This document shows positions 9,299 through 18,093 of a stretch of DNA of 64,000 nt, piece by piece. A program made the translations under genes and the position numbers. The DNA comes from Fibrobacterota bacterium (lineage in GTDB: Bacteria > Fibrobacterota > Chitinivibrionia > Chitinivibrionales > Chitinispirillaceae): the NCBI GenBank assembly GCA_023436145.1, contig JAEZKP010000007.1, positions 65,709-129,708 of the forward strand, given 5' to 3'. Within the stretch, counting starts at the first letter, position 1. Every line of letters begins with the position of its first letter. The notes below the pieces were generated by a model. That model saw nothing but the letters and a program-made list of their open reading frames with translations, did no database searches and was not told where the DNA came from.

Positions 9299-9964
9299 AT
9301 GGATTTGGAAAAAGAGAGAGAACATGAGATTACTATTCCGCTTATGAGGCAGGATGTGATGCTGAAAGGTAATCTGTATGTACCGGAGAATGCGCAGGGA
9401 CTGATATTGTTTGCGCATGGAAGCGGTAGTGGAAGGTTCAGTCCCAGAAACCGTTATGTAGCTCAATATCTGAACAGGGGTGCCTATGCAACTCTGCTTT
9501 TTGACCTTCTCACCCGCTCAGAAGAGGCAACTGATCTAATAACCGCACAGCTTCGTTTCGATATAGAATTACTTGCCGCACGTCTGGGGGCGGTAACCGA
9601 ATGGGTTAATGAAAACAGGGAGATAAGCGAGTTACCAATAGGATATTTCGGGGCAAGCACTGGGGCTGCAGCTGCACTGGTAGCTTCTGTAAATAGGCCT
9701 GAAGTCAAAGCAATCGTCTCCAGGGGAGGAAGACCAGATATGGCCGAAGCGTATCTGAAAAAGGTAACTGCTCCTACTCTATTAATTGTGGGTGGGGATG
9801 ACTATCAGGTGATTGAGCTAAATAAAAGTGCATTGCAGCTAATGGAAGTGGGAATAAGTAAAATGGAAATCGTTACTGGTGCAACTCATTTATTTGAAGA
9901 ACCTGGGGCTTTGGAGGAGGTTGCCAGAATGGCTGTTGATTGGTTTATTCAATACGTACACTGA
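9299..9964 (+). CDS. Alpha/beta hydrolase, dienelactone hydrolase-like
   Basis: A 222-residue alpha/beta hydrolase. It shows an oxyanion-type FAHGSGSGR, the nucleophile elbow GASTG with Ser, the acid in VGGDDYQV, and the catalytic His in GATHLFEE, as in the dienelactone-hydrolase family. Relatives are sometimes fused to a phosphoribosyltransferase domain; this one is free-standing. The substrate is unknown. In-frame TTG/ATG codons at 9281 and 9284 exist, but GGAGG at 9286-9290 sits eight bases before ATG 9299, which I choose as start. A gap of about 190 bases separates it from archease, so it probably has its own promoter. Confidence 0.8.
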   Translation: MDLEKEREHEITIPLMRQDVMLKGNLYVPENAQGLILFAHGSGSGRFSPRNRYVAQYLNRGAYATLLFDLLTRSEEATDLITAQLRFDIELLAARLGAVTEWVNENREISELPIGYFGASTGAAAALVASVNRPEVKAIVSRGGRPDMAEAYLKKVTAPTLLIVGGDDYQVIELNKSALQLMEVGISKMEIVTGATHLFEEPGALEEVARMAVDWFIQYVH

Positions 9965-10318
9965 AATACCCTGTCACTGAGCCGCTGTTTCCGGTCCACT
10001 CAAGATGCAATTTTTTCATCTATACCCCGTATTTTCTAACTATTTCCAAACATAATTTGGGCACTCTCAGCGCCCACCCGTTATTAATATAAAAGTGAAA
10101 TAAAAGTGAAATAAAGGAATTGACGGGATTCCTGCCTTTGCAAAAATGGCTTGTGCCTTTTCTCTTTTCTGTCTATTTGTATTCTGAAGTCTACACATGG
10201 AAGGCAGGGAGGAGACCCTCTGAAAATAGCAGTTTGTCAGGTACACTGAGGGAATTATGGACGACTGCAGGGACCGGTTCTAAATTTATAATTTAATGAG
10301 AATTTTGGAGAAAAATCA
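9965..10318. other. Intergenic stretch, likely promoter region
   Basis: No gene, RNA gene or clear terminator seen. It contains a perfect 11-bp tandem duplication, AAAAGTGAAAT, at 10091-10112. The 3' end carries GGAG at 10307-10310, the ribosome site of the ABC transporter gene. The promoter of that gene must lie here or further upstream, but I cannot point to convincing -35/-10 boxes. Confidence 0.4.
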
Positions 10319-12514
10319 ATGGATTGTATCATGTCCATACCTGAAAATGTGAAAAAGTATCTCTTGTCAGATTTCGGGAGAATTATTCATATTCAGCATT
10401 CTGATCTTACTGATAACAGGCAATTTGGAAATGATTATCTGGTGCTTTGCGAAAAAAGTCTGGTAGTGGTAAGCCAGGATAAAGTGAAAACCCGGTTTGA
10501 GATTGAAGATATCCGGGAGGTGTTTACAGATGAGCTGATCGGAGGAGGACGGGTATCAGCAAGAACTGAAACCGGTGTGTTTCATCTGCTTTACTATTCT
10601 AATCATCTGGCAGAGCCATTTGCCAAAGCTGCCCGTCTGATAAATGATTTTCTGAATAGATACCCATTGGTTATCCCGGAGAATTCGGTTGACAGTATTT
10701 GTAAAAAATGTGGTGCTCCTCTTCCGGAACGCTCGTGCAACTGTCCACGCTGTGTGCCCAGAATAAAAATTCTTAAAAGAATAATCGCTTTGGCACTTCC
10801 ATACAAAAAAGAGATAATATTTCTGCTTTTTATCACTGCTGCAGGAGTTATGTTGCAGGTGCTTCCACCTTATCTGACCAGGGGGATTATCGATGATGTC
10901 ATAGGGAAGGGTAACAGAGATAAACTGATTTATTACTCAGCAGCTATGATCATTACTGGGGTTTTGTTTCTGGCTACCAGACTTATTCATATTCGCTTAT
11001 CATCCTGGATCAGTACAAGGATTGTGACAGATCTCAGAAGTCATCTTCACAGCGTTCTTCAGCATTTGAAATTAAATTTTTTCAACCGGCGTGAGCCAGG
11101 TGAACTGGTAGGCAGAATAATGCATGACACAGGAGAACTGCAGCAGTTTCTGGTCGACGGATTGCCGTTTCTTATTATTAACAGCCTCACCTTTATAGTT
11201 GTGGGTGCGATAATGGTTCATATCAACTGGAAACTATCTCTGGCTGTCATGGTTCCAATACCAGCTTTGATTTTTGGAACAAGCTGGTTTTGGAAAAAGC
11301 TGCATCCACTCTTTTTAAGAGAAGGCACCGTTATTGGGCATCTTCATTCGGTGTTGAGTGAATCACTTTATGGTTTAAGAGCGGTAAAGGCGTGTTCAAG
11401 AGAGGGGCACCGGATAAAGCTTTTTGATAAAGTAAATGAGCAGCTTGCCACAACCAGAATTAGCACTCAGCTTATCACTGGAAGTTTCAACGAGACAATC
11501 TACTGGATAATGTCTTTTGGTGTTTCGCTTGTGTGGTATTTCGGGGCAAAAATGAATCAAAGCCATGATTTCTCTCTGGGAGATCTGATGGCTTTCATTG
11601 GATATATATGGCTTTTCTATGGGCCTCTTCAATGGTTCTCGGTTGTATTAAACTGGATGACTCATGCTTTTTCTGGAGCTGAGCGAATTTTTGAGGTACT
11701 GGATACTGTTCCGGAAAACCACAAAAATGATAAATGTGTCAATGTGGAGAAAATCCGGGGTGAGATCGAGTTCCGTAATGTTCACTTCAGCTATGAGCGG
11801 GGAAAAGAGGTGATCAAGGGGTTATCCTTCAAAGCAGCTCCAGGGGAGGTTATCGGTCTGGTTGGAAAATCTGGTGCAGGAAAGAGTACGATAATAAATC
11901 TGTTAATCCGTTTTTTTGAACCAGATTCCGGTTCGATTCTGGTGGATGGAATTTCTATAGAGAAAATCAGAATCGAAAAGTTACGTTCCAGTATAGGAAT
12001 TGTGATGCAGGAACCATTTCTGTTTAATGGTACAATCGCCGAAAATATCGCTTATGGAATGGAAGATGTTTCTTTCAACCGGATTTTACAGGCTGCACGT
12101 GCGGCGTATGCTCACGAATTCATTATCAATAAACCGGATGGTTACGATACGGTGGTGGGGGAGAGTGGTGAGCGTTTATCCGGGGGTGAAAAACAGCGTA
12201 TTGCTATTGCCAGAGCTATTCTCCATGATCCACCGATTCTCATTCTGGATGAAGCTACTTCATCGGTGGATGCCTCTACTGAGCAGCATATTCAGGATGC
12301 AATCTCCAATCTTATAAAGGGCAGAACAACCATTGCTATTGCACACCGGTTATCTACTTTACGAAATGCAGACCGGCTGATGGTCTTATCCGAAGGGAAA
12401 ATTGCGGAAACCGGCACTCATGACGAACTCATAGTGCTTGATGGAATATATGCAGAAATGGTCCGTTCATACAATAGTGTTAATGCTTTGCAGGCTGTTG
12501 TCTGGGGAGGGTAA
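10319..12514 (+). CDS. ABC transporter with N-terminal sensor and zinc-ribbon region
   Basis: A 731-residue half-transporter fusing membrane and ATPase domains. Residues 1-125 form a beta-rich domain not found in ordinary exporters. It is followed by a Cys-rich knuckle (CKKCGAPLPERSCNCPRC) that probably binds zinc. Six transmembrane helices span about 155-450. The ATPase has Walker A GKSGAGKST near 520, signature LSGGEKQR and Walker B ILILDEATS. The architecture plus the DUF1854 gene at its 3' end matches the pair annotated as cyanophycin metabolism-associated in other bacteria, though no cyanophycin synthetase or cyanophycinase is present here. The substrate is unknown. GGAG lies eight bases before ATG 10319; an ATG at 10331 is possible. 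Confidence 0.88.
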   Translation: MDCIMSIPENVKKYLLSDFGRIIHIQHSDLTDNRQFGNDYLVLCEKSLVVVSQDKVKTRFEIEDIREVFTDELIGGGRVSARTETGVFHLLYYSNHLAEPFAKAARLINDFLNRYPLVIPENSVDSICKKCGAPLPERSCNCPRCVPRIKILKRIIALALPYKKEIIFLLFITAAGVMLQVLPPYLTRGIIDDVIGKGNRDKLIYYSAAMIITGVLFLATRLIHIRLSSWISTRIVTDLRSHLHSVLQHLKLNFFNRREPGELVGRIMHDTGELQQFLVDGLPFLIINSLTFIVVGAIMVHINWKLSLAVMVPIPALIFGTSWFWKKLHPLFLREGTVIGHLHSVLSESLYGLRAVKACSREGHRIKLFDKVNEQLATTRISTQLITGSFNETIYWIMSFGVSLVWYFGAKMNQSHDFSLGDLMAFIGYIWLFYGPLQWFSVVLNWMTHAFSGAERIFEVLDTVPENHKNDKCVNVEKIRGEIEFRNVHFSYERGKEVIKGLSFKAAPGEVIGLVGKSGAGKSTIINLLIRFFEPDSGSILVDGISIEKIRIEKLRSSIGIVMQEPFLFNGTIAENIAYGMEDVSFNRILQAARAAYAHEFIINKPDGYDTVVGESGERLSGGEKQRIAIARAILHDPPILILDEATSSVDASTEQHIQDAISNLIKGRTTIAIAHRLSTLRNADRLMVLSEGKIAETGTHDELIVLDGIYAEMVRSYNSVNALQAVVWGG

Positions 12515-12983
12515 GTTTATTTATACAAAAGATGTGAGATTATTCAAAATTAATGATCAGATTTTTGCAGGAAGCAGCAGTAAAAAGGCTTTACCAGTAA
12601 AAGTGAGATGGACTCGTCCGGTGACTGGAAAAGGAAAGGAAATCTCTTTTATCAATAATGGTAAAGAGTATTTAATCATCGATGGTTTGCACGATCTGGA
12701 CCCTTTATCCAGAGCTATCGCAGAAGATGAATTGGAAAAAAGTTATTTTCTTCCCAGAATCAATACCATCCTGCGCACAGAAGTATTCCAGGGTAATCGT
12801 TATTTTGATGTGATTACCGACAGAGGGAAATGCAGATTTGTGATTAAAAATCCATTTACCTCTATCAGAAAGATTTCAGAGCAGGGATTGCTGATCAGGG
12901 ATGTAGTGGGAAATCAGTTTATTATAGAGGATCTGAGAGTTCTGGATGATAAATCCAGGGGTGAATTGGAAAAGATTTGTTAG
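12498..12983 (+). CDS. DUF1854 protein, ABC transporter partner
   Basis: The conserved DUF1854 text is clear: VRLFKIND near the N terminus, DGLHDLDPLSRAIAEDELEK in the middle, then DVITDRGKCRFVIKNP and DVVGNQFIIEDLRVLDDKSR at the end. The open frame begins at ATG 12438, inside the ABC gene. The real start is uncertain; I give TTG 12498, with ATG 12483 and GTG 12534 as alternatives. Because the frame overlaps the transporter stop, the two products are probably translationally coupled and act together. DUF1854 proteins have no known biochemical function but travel with this transporter type. Confidence 0.75.
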   Translation: MSGEGKFIYTKDVRLFKINDQIFAGSSSKKALPVKVRWTRPVTGKGKEISFINNGKEYLIIDGLHDLDPLSRAIAEDELEKSYFLPRINTILRTEVFQGNRYFDVITDRGKCRFVIKNPFTSIRKISEQGLLIRDVVGNQFIIEDLRVLDDKSRGELEKIC

Positions 12984-13143
12984 AAGTAGTACCTGTCCTT
13001 ACAGTTCTTTAGTAGTAAGCTTCTATCAGCATCACTTTTTCTGGGGCTCGCCATCGAGAAAATTTGCCATACAAGTACCAGAATATTTATTTTAATTCCT
13101 TTAAAGTGAAACCATGTCCAAAGAAGTCCTATGAGGTATCATC

Positions 13144-13839
13144 ATGAAATTAACAGTCCAGGATATAGCGCGGATATTTTCTTTATCTGAGAAAACGATT
13201 TATAGATGGATCAATCAGGGAGACATACCTGCTTATAAGATAAACGAGCAATACCGGTTTAACCGGACTGAAATAATCGAATGGGCTACCGCCAGAAGGA
13301 TAAACTTCTCTCCGGAGTTATTTGAGGAGCCGGAGATGGAAGGCGGGCAGATCCGTTCCTTAAGTGACTCACTGGATGCTGGTGGAGTTTTTTACCGGGT
13401 TAGTGGAAAAAGTAAAGATGAAGTCATCAGGGAAATGGTTAAAATTATTAGAATTCCTGAAAATGTAGATCCGGAGTTTCTTTACAGGGTTTTAATGGCC
13501 AGAGAGAAAATGGGTTCTACTGCGGTGGGTGAAGGTATTGCTATTCCACACGCCAGAATGCCTCTTGTGCTTCATGTTTCAAGGCCTTCGGTATCTCTTT
13601 GTTTTCTGGAGGAGCCGGTGGAGTTTGGAGCTTTAGATGGAAAACCGGTATTCGCACTTTTCACTATAATCAGTCCCACAATCCGTTCTCATCTGTATTT
13701 ACTGGCCAGATTATCTTATTTGTTACGCAATGATGAATTTAAAGAGATTCTTTGCAAACAGGGTAGCCGTAGTGCTATTGTGGATACAATAAGAAATCTG
13801 GAATCAAATCTGGATAATGCTGTTGCAAATGTAAAGTAA
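13144..13839 (+). CDS. HTH-PTS EIIA regulatory protein
   Basis: 231 residues joining two domains. Residues 1-52 are an excisionase/MerR-like helix-turn-helix (TVQDIARIFSLSEKTIYRWI, then a wing with YRFNRTEI). Residues 75-225 are a fructose/mannitol-type PTS EIIA domain, with the phosphorylatable His136 in GIAIPHAR. Such proteins resemble PtsN fused to a DNA-binding domain and probably sense phosphorylation state from HPr/EI to control transcription. No PTS permease, HPr or EI is in the window, so its phosphodonor is encoded elsewhere. It stands alone with 160 bases before and 377 after. Confidence 0.85.
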   Translation: MKLTVQDIARIFSLSEKTIYRWINQGDIPAYKINEQYRFNRTEIIEWATARRINFSPELFEEPEMEGGQIRSLSDSLDAGGVFYRVSGKSKDEVIREMVKIIRIPENVDPEFLYRVLMAREKMGSTAVGEGIAIPHARMPLVLHVSRPSVSLCFLEEPVEFGALDGKPVFALFTIISPTIRSHLYLLARLSYLLRNDEFKEILCKQGSRSAIVDTIRNLESNLDNAVANVK

Positions 13840-14216
13840 TAATGTAAAATAATTCTCCCCCTGTCACTCAGGTACTGTGAATGATAACCTGAATATTGGA
13901 AACTCACAATATCAGAGCTGCACATTTTCCACCAGTATTCCGAAATAACCAATCATTACCGGTTTTCTGTAGTCACCAGCGCTGTGATAAATGATTCCAG
14001 GTGAATCCGGCTCTTTGTCCCTCTGATTCCAGAGTATTTTCATCCTATTTTACAACTGCAAAATCACTTTTATTCATAAGCTTTTCAGTCTGCTTAAAAA
14101 GCGGAAACTGGTATATCAGAAATCAGAAAGATGAATTGAGAAGTCCTACTTTTTAATATATAATAATGTATATTTATAGACTCCGAATCTATTAACCTGG
14201 ACTGTACTGGATTGTT
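13840..14216. other. Intergenic stretch, nothing firm seen
   Basis: 377 bases without a supported gene. The only inverted repeat noticed near the EIIA stop is a six-base TCAGGT/ACCTGA pair with no T-run. The last 60 bases before the antiporter are very AT-rich (TTTTTAATATATAATAATGTA) and may contain its promoter, but I cannot define boxes. Confidence 0.35.
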
Positions 14217-15680
14217 ATGTACTTGATTGCCTCGTTGATTCTCTTAGCAATAATTATCGTCGCCAGAGCAGCCAGTAAGTGGCGCGTTCCTTTGGTGCTT
14301 ATCTCACTTTTTGCAGGCATTTTATTTGGAAGTGATGTTGCCGGTTTAGTTTACTTTGATAATTTTGCTATGGCTCGTCAGATTGCTGATTTTGCTCTGG
14401 TTTTTGTTTTGTTTATAGGTGGCTTTGGCACTAAAGCAGAAAGATTACAATTAGTGCTGGCACCCTCCATGGTGTTAGCCACGCTGGGTGTAATAATGAC
14501 AGCTGCACTCACTGCCGGGGCGCTGAATCTATGTCTCAAAATCAGCCTTACAACCGCAATTTTAATCGGGTGTATAATAGCATCAACCGATGCTGCCGCA
14601 GTTTTTTCAATTTTGCGTTCACGTTCATTAAACAAGAAGCTCTCATCGGTAGTTGAAATAGAATCTGCAACCAATGATCCGATGGCCATTGTTTTGACCT
14701 CTATCGCGGTTCAATTGATTGTAGCGCAGCTGGATCATCCCCTAAGAATTGGTTTATCTCTATTGTGGATGATTCTTGGAGGTATCTTAATTGGATTACT
14801 GGTTGGTAAAATCGGAGCACTTCTTTTTAAATTTATCAGGACTTTAGACAAAGGATATTTCTATATCTATATGATTGCCATTATCATGCTTTCATATGGA
14901 GCAGCAGACTTGTGCAAGGCAAGTGGTGTCTTATCTGCATTCTTTGCCGGGTTTTTGATGGGAAACTCGAATCTCCCTTACAAGTCAAACATTTCAACTC
15001 TTCTGGAGGCATTATCTACCATTGGTAATGTCATAATATTTGTTCTTCTTGGATTGTTGGTTTTTCCGCATGAGTTTGGAAACGTATACCTTAATGGTAT
15101 TTTTCTTTTCCTGATCCTTACTTTTTTTGCAAGACCAGTTACAGTTTTTTGTTGCACCTATTTTACTAAATACACTCTTAAGGAAAAAGTCTTTTTAAGC
15201 TGGAGTGGACTTAGAGGCGCGGTACCAATAGTGTTGGCCACCTATCCTGCTGCAGCTGGTATAGCCGATTCCAGAGGCATTTTTCATATAGTATTCTTTG
15301 CCGTCTTACTTTCGTTGGTTGTTCAGGGGACAACAATTACCAAGCTTGCTGACCTGCTCAAATTAGGGGGTAAATCCAAGCCACAGCCCAAACAGATTAT
15401 GGAGTTGGTGACTATGCAAAACCCTGAACTTGAGTTGATCGAAATCAGCATTGATGAAGATGATTATGAAGGAAATGTGCTCATCTCGGCTCTGAATTTA
15501 CCTGCCGGGACCACAATCACCATGGTCAATCGTCGTGATGCCATTATTGCTCCAAGGGGAAACACAGAGATTAGAGCCGGTGATGTATTATATGTATTGT
15601 CCAAATCCACTCAAATAGAGGAAGTAACATCAGAAATTTTGAAGCACTTTCAACTGAAAAATGAAACACATACTGCATAG
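14217..15680 (+). CDS. Potassium or sodium/proton antiporter, CPA1/NhaP2-like
   Basis: A 487-residue inner-membrane protein with about 12-13 hydrophobic segments covering residues 1-390. The ion-binding helix motif NDPMAIVLTS and the preceding ASTDAAAVFSIL are characteristic of the cation:proton antiporter family. A soluble C-terminal RCK_C/TrkA_C domain (about 395-480, GNVLISALNLPAGTTITMV...) points to the NhaP2/CvrA branch, which exchanges K+ or Na+ for H+ and responds to nucleotides. It probably maintains cytoplasmic pH and cation balance. ATG 14217 has only a weak ribosome site. It appears monocistronic. Confidence 0.87.
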   Translation: MYLIASLILLAIIIVARAASKWRVPLVLISLFAGILFGSDVAGLVYFDNFAMARQIADFALVFVLFIGGFGTKAERLQLVLAPSMVLATLGVIMTAALTAGALNLCLKISLTTAILIGCIIASTDAAAVFSILRSRSLNKKLSSVVEIESATNDPMAIVLTSIAVQLIVAQLDHPLRIGLSLLWMILGGILIGLLVGKIGALLFKFIRTLDKGYFYIYMIAIIMLSYGAADLCKASGVLSAFFAGFLMGNSNLPYKSNISTLLEALSTIGNVIIFVLLGLLVFPHEFGNVYLNGIFLFLILTFFARPVTVFCCTYFTKYTLKEKVFLSWSGLRGAVPIVLATYPAAAGIADSRGIFHIVFFAVLLSLVVQGTTITKLADLLKLGGKSKPQPKQIMELVTMQNPELELIEISIDEDDYEGNVLISALNLPAGTTITMVNRRDAIIAPRGNTEIRAGDVLYVLSKSTQIEEVTSEILKHFQLKNETHTA

Positions 15681-15940
15681 CAGATATGCCAGCTATTAGA
15701 ATGAAAAAACTGCACAACCATGAAATCGGTTCCAGCTCCTGAAGAGATGTTATAGAGAACCCGGTTATCGATTTATAAGACTGTGCTGGAGATTTGTAAA
15801 TCAAGCTTTACATTTTTAAAAGATTTAAAAACGGCTTTTAATTCATCTCCAGTGGATGATATACAGGAATTGGACAGGGTAGCTTTCCGTAGCAATTTTT
15901 CATACAATTCTCCAGTTGACTACCGCAGAGTAATTGATCG

Positions 15941-16660
15941 ATGAAACTTTATACCAATATAAAAATCAGCTCTCCACAGCAATGTCCATATCTTGAAGAC
16001 CGGTCTATGCGGCATGCTTTTTTTTATGCTTCAGAAGTGAGTGATTCTGAACTTGATTGTTTATTATCAGAAGGGTGGCGGAAATTCGGAATCTATTATT
16101 TCAGGCCTCAGTGTTTGGGATGCAGTAATTGTATACCGCTCAGAATCCCTGTGAATACTATCCATATGTCCAGAAGTCAGAGGCGATTATGGAGAGCAAA
16201 TTCTGATATTCAGATGCGTTTTGAGCCAAGTGCCCCCTTTGATGAACTTTATAAAATATATGAAGAGCACTCCTTGAACCGTTTCGGGACCATAGCCAGT
16301 AAAGAAGAATTCGAGAGTAATTTTTTCACTAAATCCTGCAATTCAGCTTATTCCTTATACTATCTGCATGGAATGCTTATTGCAGCCGGTTTCCTTGATC
16401 TATCCTCTTATGCTCTCAGCAGTGTTTATTTTATCTTTCTCACAAAATTTCTGGCCAGGGGATTAGGTAATTACAGTGTACTTCGGGAAATAAAGTTGGC
16501 TGAAGAGATGGGGCTGAGGTATTACTATTTGGGCTATTTTGTTGCAGGTAATTCAAAAATGCAGTACAAGGCGGAATTTTATCCTTATGAGTATTATCAA
16601 TGGGAAAATCAGACATGGAAGTCTGTTATTAACAAGGATGATGGGGGAAAGCTTAAATGA
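15941..16660 (+). CDS. bpt: Aspartate/glutamate leucyltransferase (Bpt)
   Basis: Bpt transfers leucine from Leu-tRNA to proteins with N-terminal Asp or Glu, marking them for ClpS/ClpAP degradation (N-end rule). The 239-residue protein has the family blocks: CPYLEDRSMRHAFF near the N terminus, GWRKFGIYYFRPQC-GCSNCIPLRIPV with its cysteines, SRSQRRLWRAN, and a C-terminal MGLRYYYLGYFV.......YKAEFYPYE resembling a GNAT fold. Length is normal for bacterial members. Its stop overlaps the next gene (ATGA at 16657), so it is coupled with the IMPase gene. No clpS or clpA is in the window. Confidence 0.9.
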   Translation: MKLYTNIKISSPQQCPYLEDRSMRHAFFYASEVSDSELDCLLSEGWRKFGIYYFRPQCLGCSNCIPLRIPVNTIHMSRSQRRLWRANSDIQMRFEPSAPFDELYKIYEEHSLNRFGTIASKEEFESNFFTKSCNSAYSLYYLHGMLIAAGFLDLSSYALSSVYFIFLTKFLARGLGNYSVLREIKLAEEMGLRYYYLGYFVAGNSKMQYKAEFYPYEYYQWENQTWKSVINKDDGGKLK

Positions 16661-17427
16661 AAGAGTTTGTAAATGTTGCTGTCGAAGCAGCCAGAGAAGC
16701 CGGAGCTTTATTATATGAAAACTTTGGTAAAAAAGTCGAACTGGAATTCAAGGCTGACAGAAGTATTGTCACAAAACTCGATAAGCAATGTCAAAAAATA
16801 ATTATAGACAAATTGCATTCTTCTTTTAAGGATCATCTGTTTATTGCAGAGGAATGCAGCACAATAGTGAAGAGGACGCCCCAGGAGTACACATGGGTAA
16901 TTGATCCACTTGACGGGACTCATAATTATATACGTGGGATTTCTTCATATGGAGTTTCCATTGGATTATTGCGAGGCAATGAATTCTTAGCCGGAGTGAT
17001 TTATCTGCCTCATGAAAATGCACTGTATGTCTCTGAAAAGGGTAGCGGTGCCTATAAAAATGGATCGCCCATACATGTTTCCAATGTCTCCAGTATTCAG
17101 GATTGTACACTGTCTTATGATTCCGGTTTCAGAAACTGTGTGGAAGTTAAGACTGCTATGTTGCAGAAGGTTGCTCCACAGGTTTTTAATACCAGAATAT
17201 TCGGTGCTTCTGTTCGTAATTTTACTTACCTGGCCGAAGGTAAAGTTGATGCCATCATCGAATTTGATGACAAAATGTGGGATTTTGCTGCAGGTGTTTC
17301 ACTTGTTTCTGAAGCTGGTGGTATGGTGAGTGACCTTAAGGGTACTCAATTCTTTCCAGAATCCTGTAATTATCTGGCATCCAACCGGAATATTCACACC
17401 CAAATGTTGAAATTAATTAACGATTGA
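16657..17427 (+). CDS. Inositol monophosphatase family phosphatase (1)
   Basis: A 256-residue member of the Mg2+/Li+-dependent sugar phosphatase superfamily. Metal-binding signatures are IAEECS, WVIDPLDGTHNYI and MWDFAAGVSL. Possible substrates include inositol-1-phosphate, fructose-1,6-bisphosphate, histidinol-phosphate or 3'-phosphoadenosine 5'-phosphate; the sequence alone does not decide. It is translationally coupled to bpt and followed after 9 bases by marC. A second member of the family lies at 25665, only moderately similar, so they are probably old paralogues with different substrates. Confidence 0.88.
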   Translation: MKEFVNVAVEAAREAGALLYENFGKKVELEFKADRSIVTKLDKQCQKIIIDKLHSSFKDHLFIAEECSTIVKRTPQEYTWVIDPLDGTHNYIRGISSYGVSIGLLRGNEFLAGVIYLPHENALYVSEKGSGAYKNGSPIHVSNVSSIQDCTLSYDSGFRNCVEVKTAMLQKVAPQVFNTRIFGASVRNFTYLAEGKVDAIIEFDDKMWDFAAGVSLVSEAGGMVSDLKGTQFFPESCNYLASNRNIHTQMLKLIND

Positions 17428-17436
17428 GATTTTCTT

Positions 17437-18024
17437 ATGACTCTGAATCAGTTCTGGATCTGTTTTGTTCCTCTATTTATCGCAGTTGATGCCATTGGAG
17501 TGCTGCCATTGTTTATATCGTTTACAGAAGGAATTGATGACAGGCAAAGAAGAAGCATCATCTTGTCTTCTATTATTACTGCTGCTATTGTAGGGTTTCT
17601 TTTTTTGTTTGTCGGGGAGGCGATCCTTCGTCTTTTAGGTATAACTGTAAATGATTTTATGATAGCTGGCGGAATCATTCTGTTTCTGATATCGGTGGGT
17701 GATCTGGTAACAGTGGAGAAGCCTTTACGGAGGGCTCAGGCGGAATCCCTGGGGCCAGTTCCCATTGGTGTACCATTGATTGTGGGTCCTGCAGTATTGA
17801 CAACATTAATGATACTGGGCAGAGAACATGGATTGTTTCCAACTGCAATTGCTATGATATTCAATATAGCTTTCGCGGGCATGGTATTTTTTCTTAGTGG
17901 GTCAATCATGAAGTTAATTGGCAATTCAGGATCTAAAATCATTTCCAAAATTGCCAACCTCTTTCTTGCTGCTATTGCTGTTATGTTGGTTCGCAGGGGT
18001 TTATCAGCATTTTTAGGTGGTTAG
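17437..18024 (+). CDS. MarC family integral membrane protein
   Basis: 195 residues with six predicted transmembrane helices. The MarC/UPF0056 landmarks are present: FVPLFIAVDAIGVLPLFISFT at the N terminus, RRAQAESLGPVPIGVPLIVGPAVLTTL in the middle loop, and a final GLSAFLGG. The family was named after the multiple-antibiotic-resistance locus, but later work did not support a resistance role, and its transport activity is unknown. It starts 9 bases after the IMPase stop and probably shares that transcript. Confidence 0.9.
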   Translation: MTLNQFWICFVPLFIAVDAIGVLPLFISFTEGIDDRQRRSIILSSIITAAIVGFLFLFVGEAILRLLGITVNDFMIAGGIILFLISVGDLVTVEKPLRRAQAESLGPVPIGVPLIVGPAVLTTLMILGREHGLFPTAIAMIFNIAFAGMVFFLSGSIMKLIGNSGSKIISKIANLFLAAIAVMLVRRGLSAFLGG

Positions 18025-18093
18025 AAAGCGGCTTTTCCGGAACAAATGAGACCTGAATTTCTATTTACTACTACAAACCTGAGATTTTAGAAA

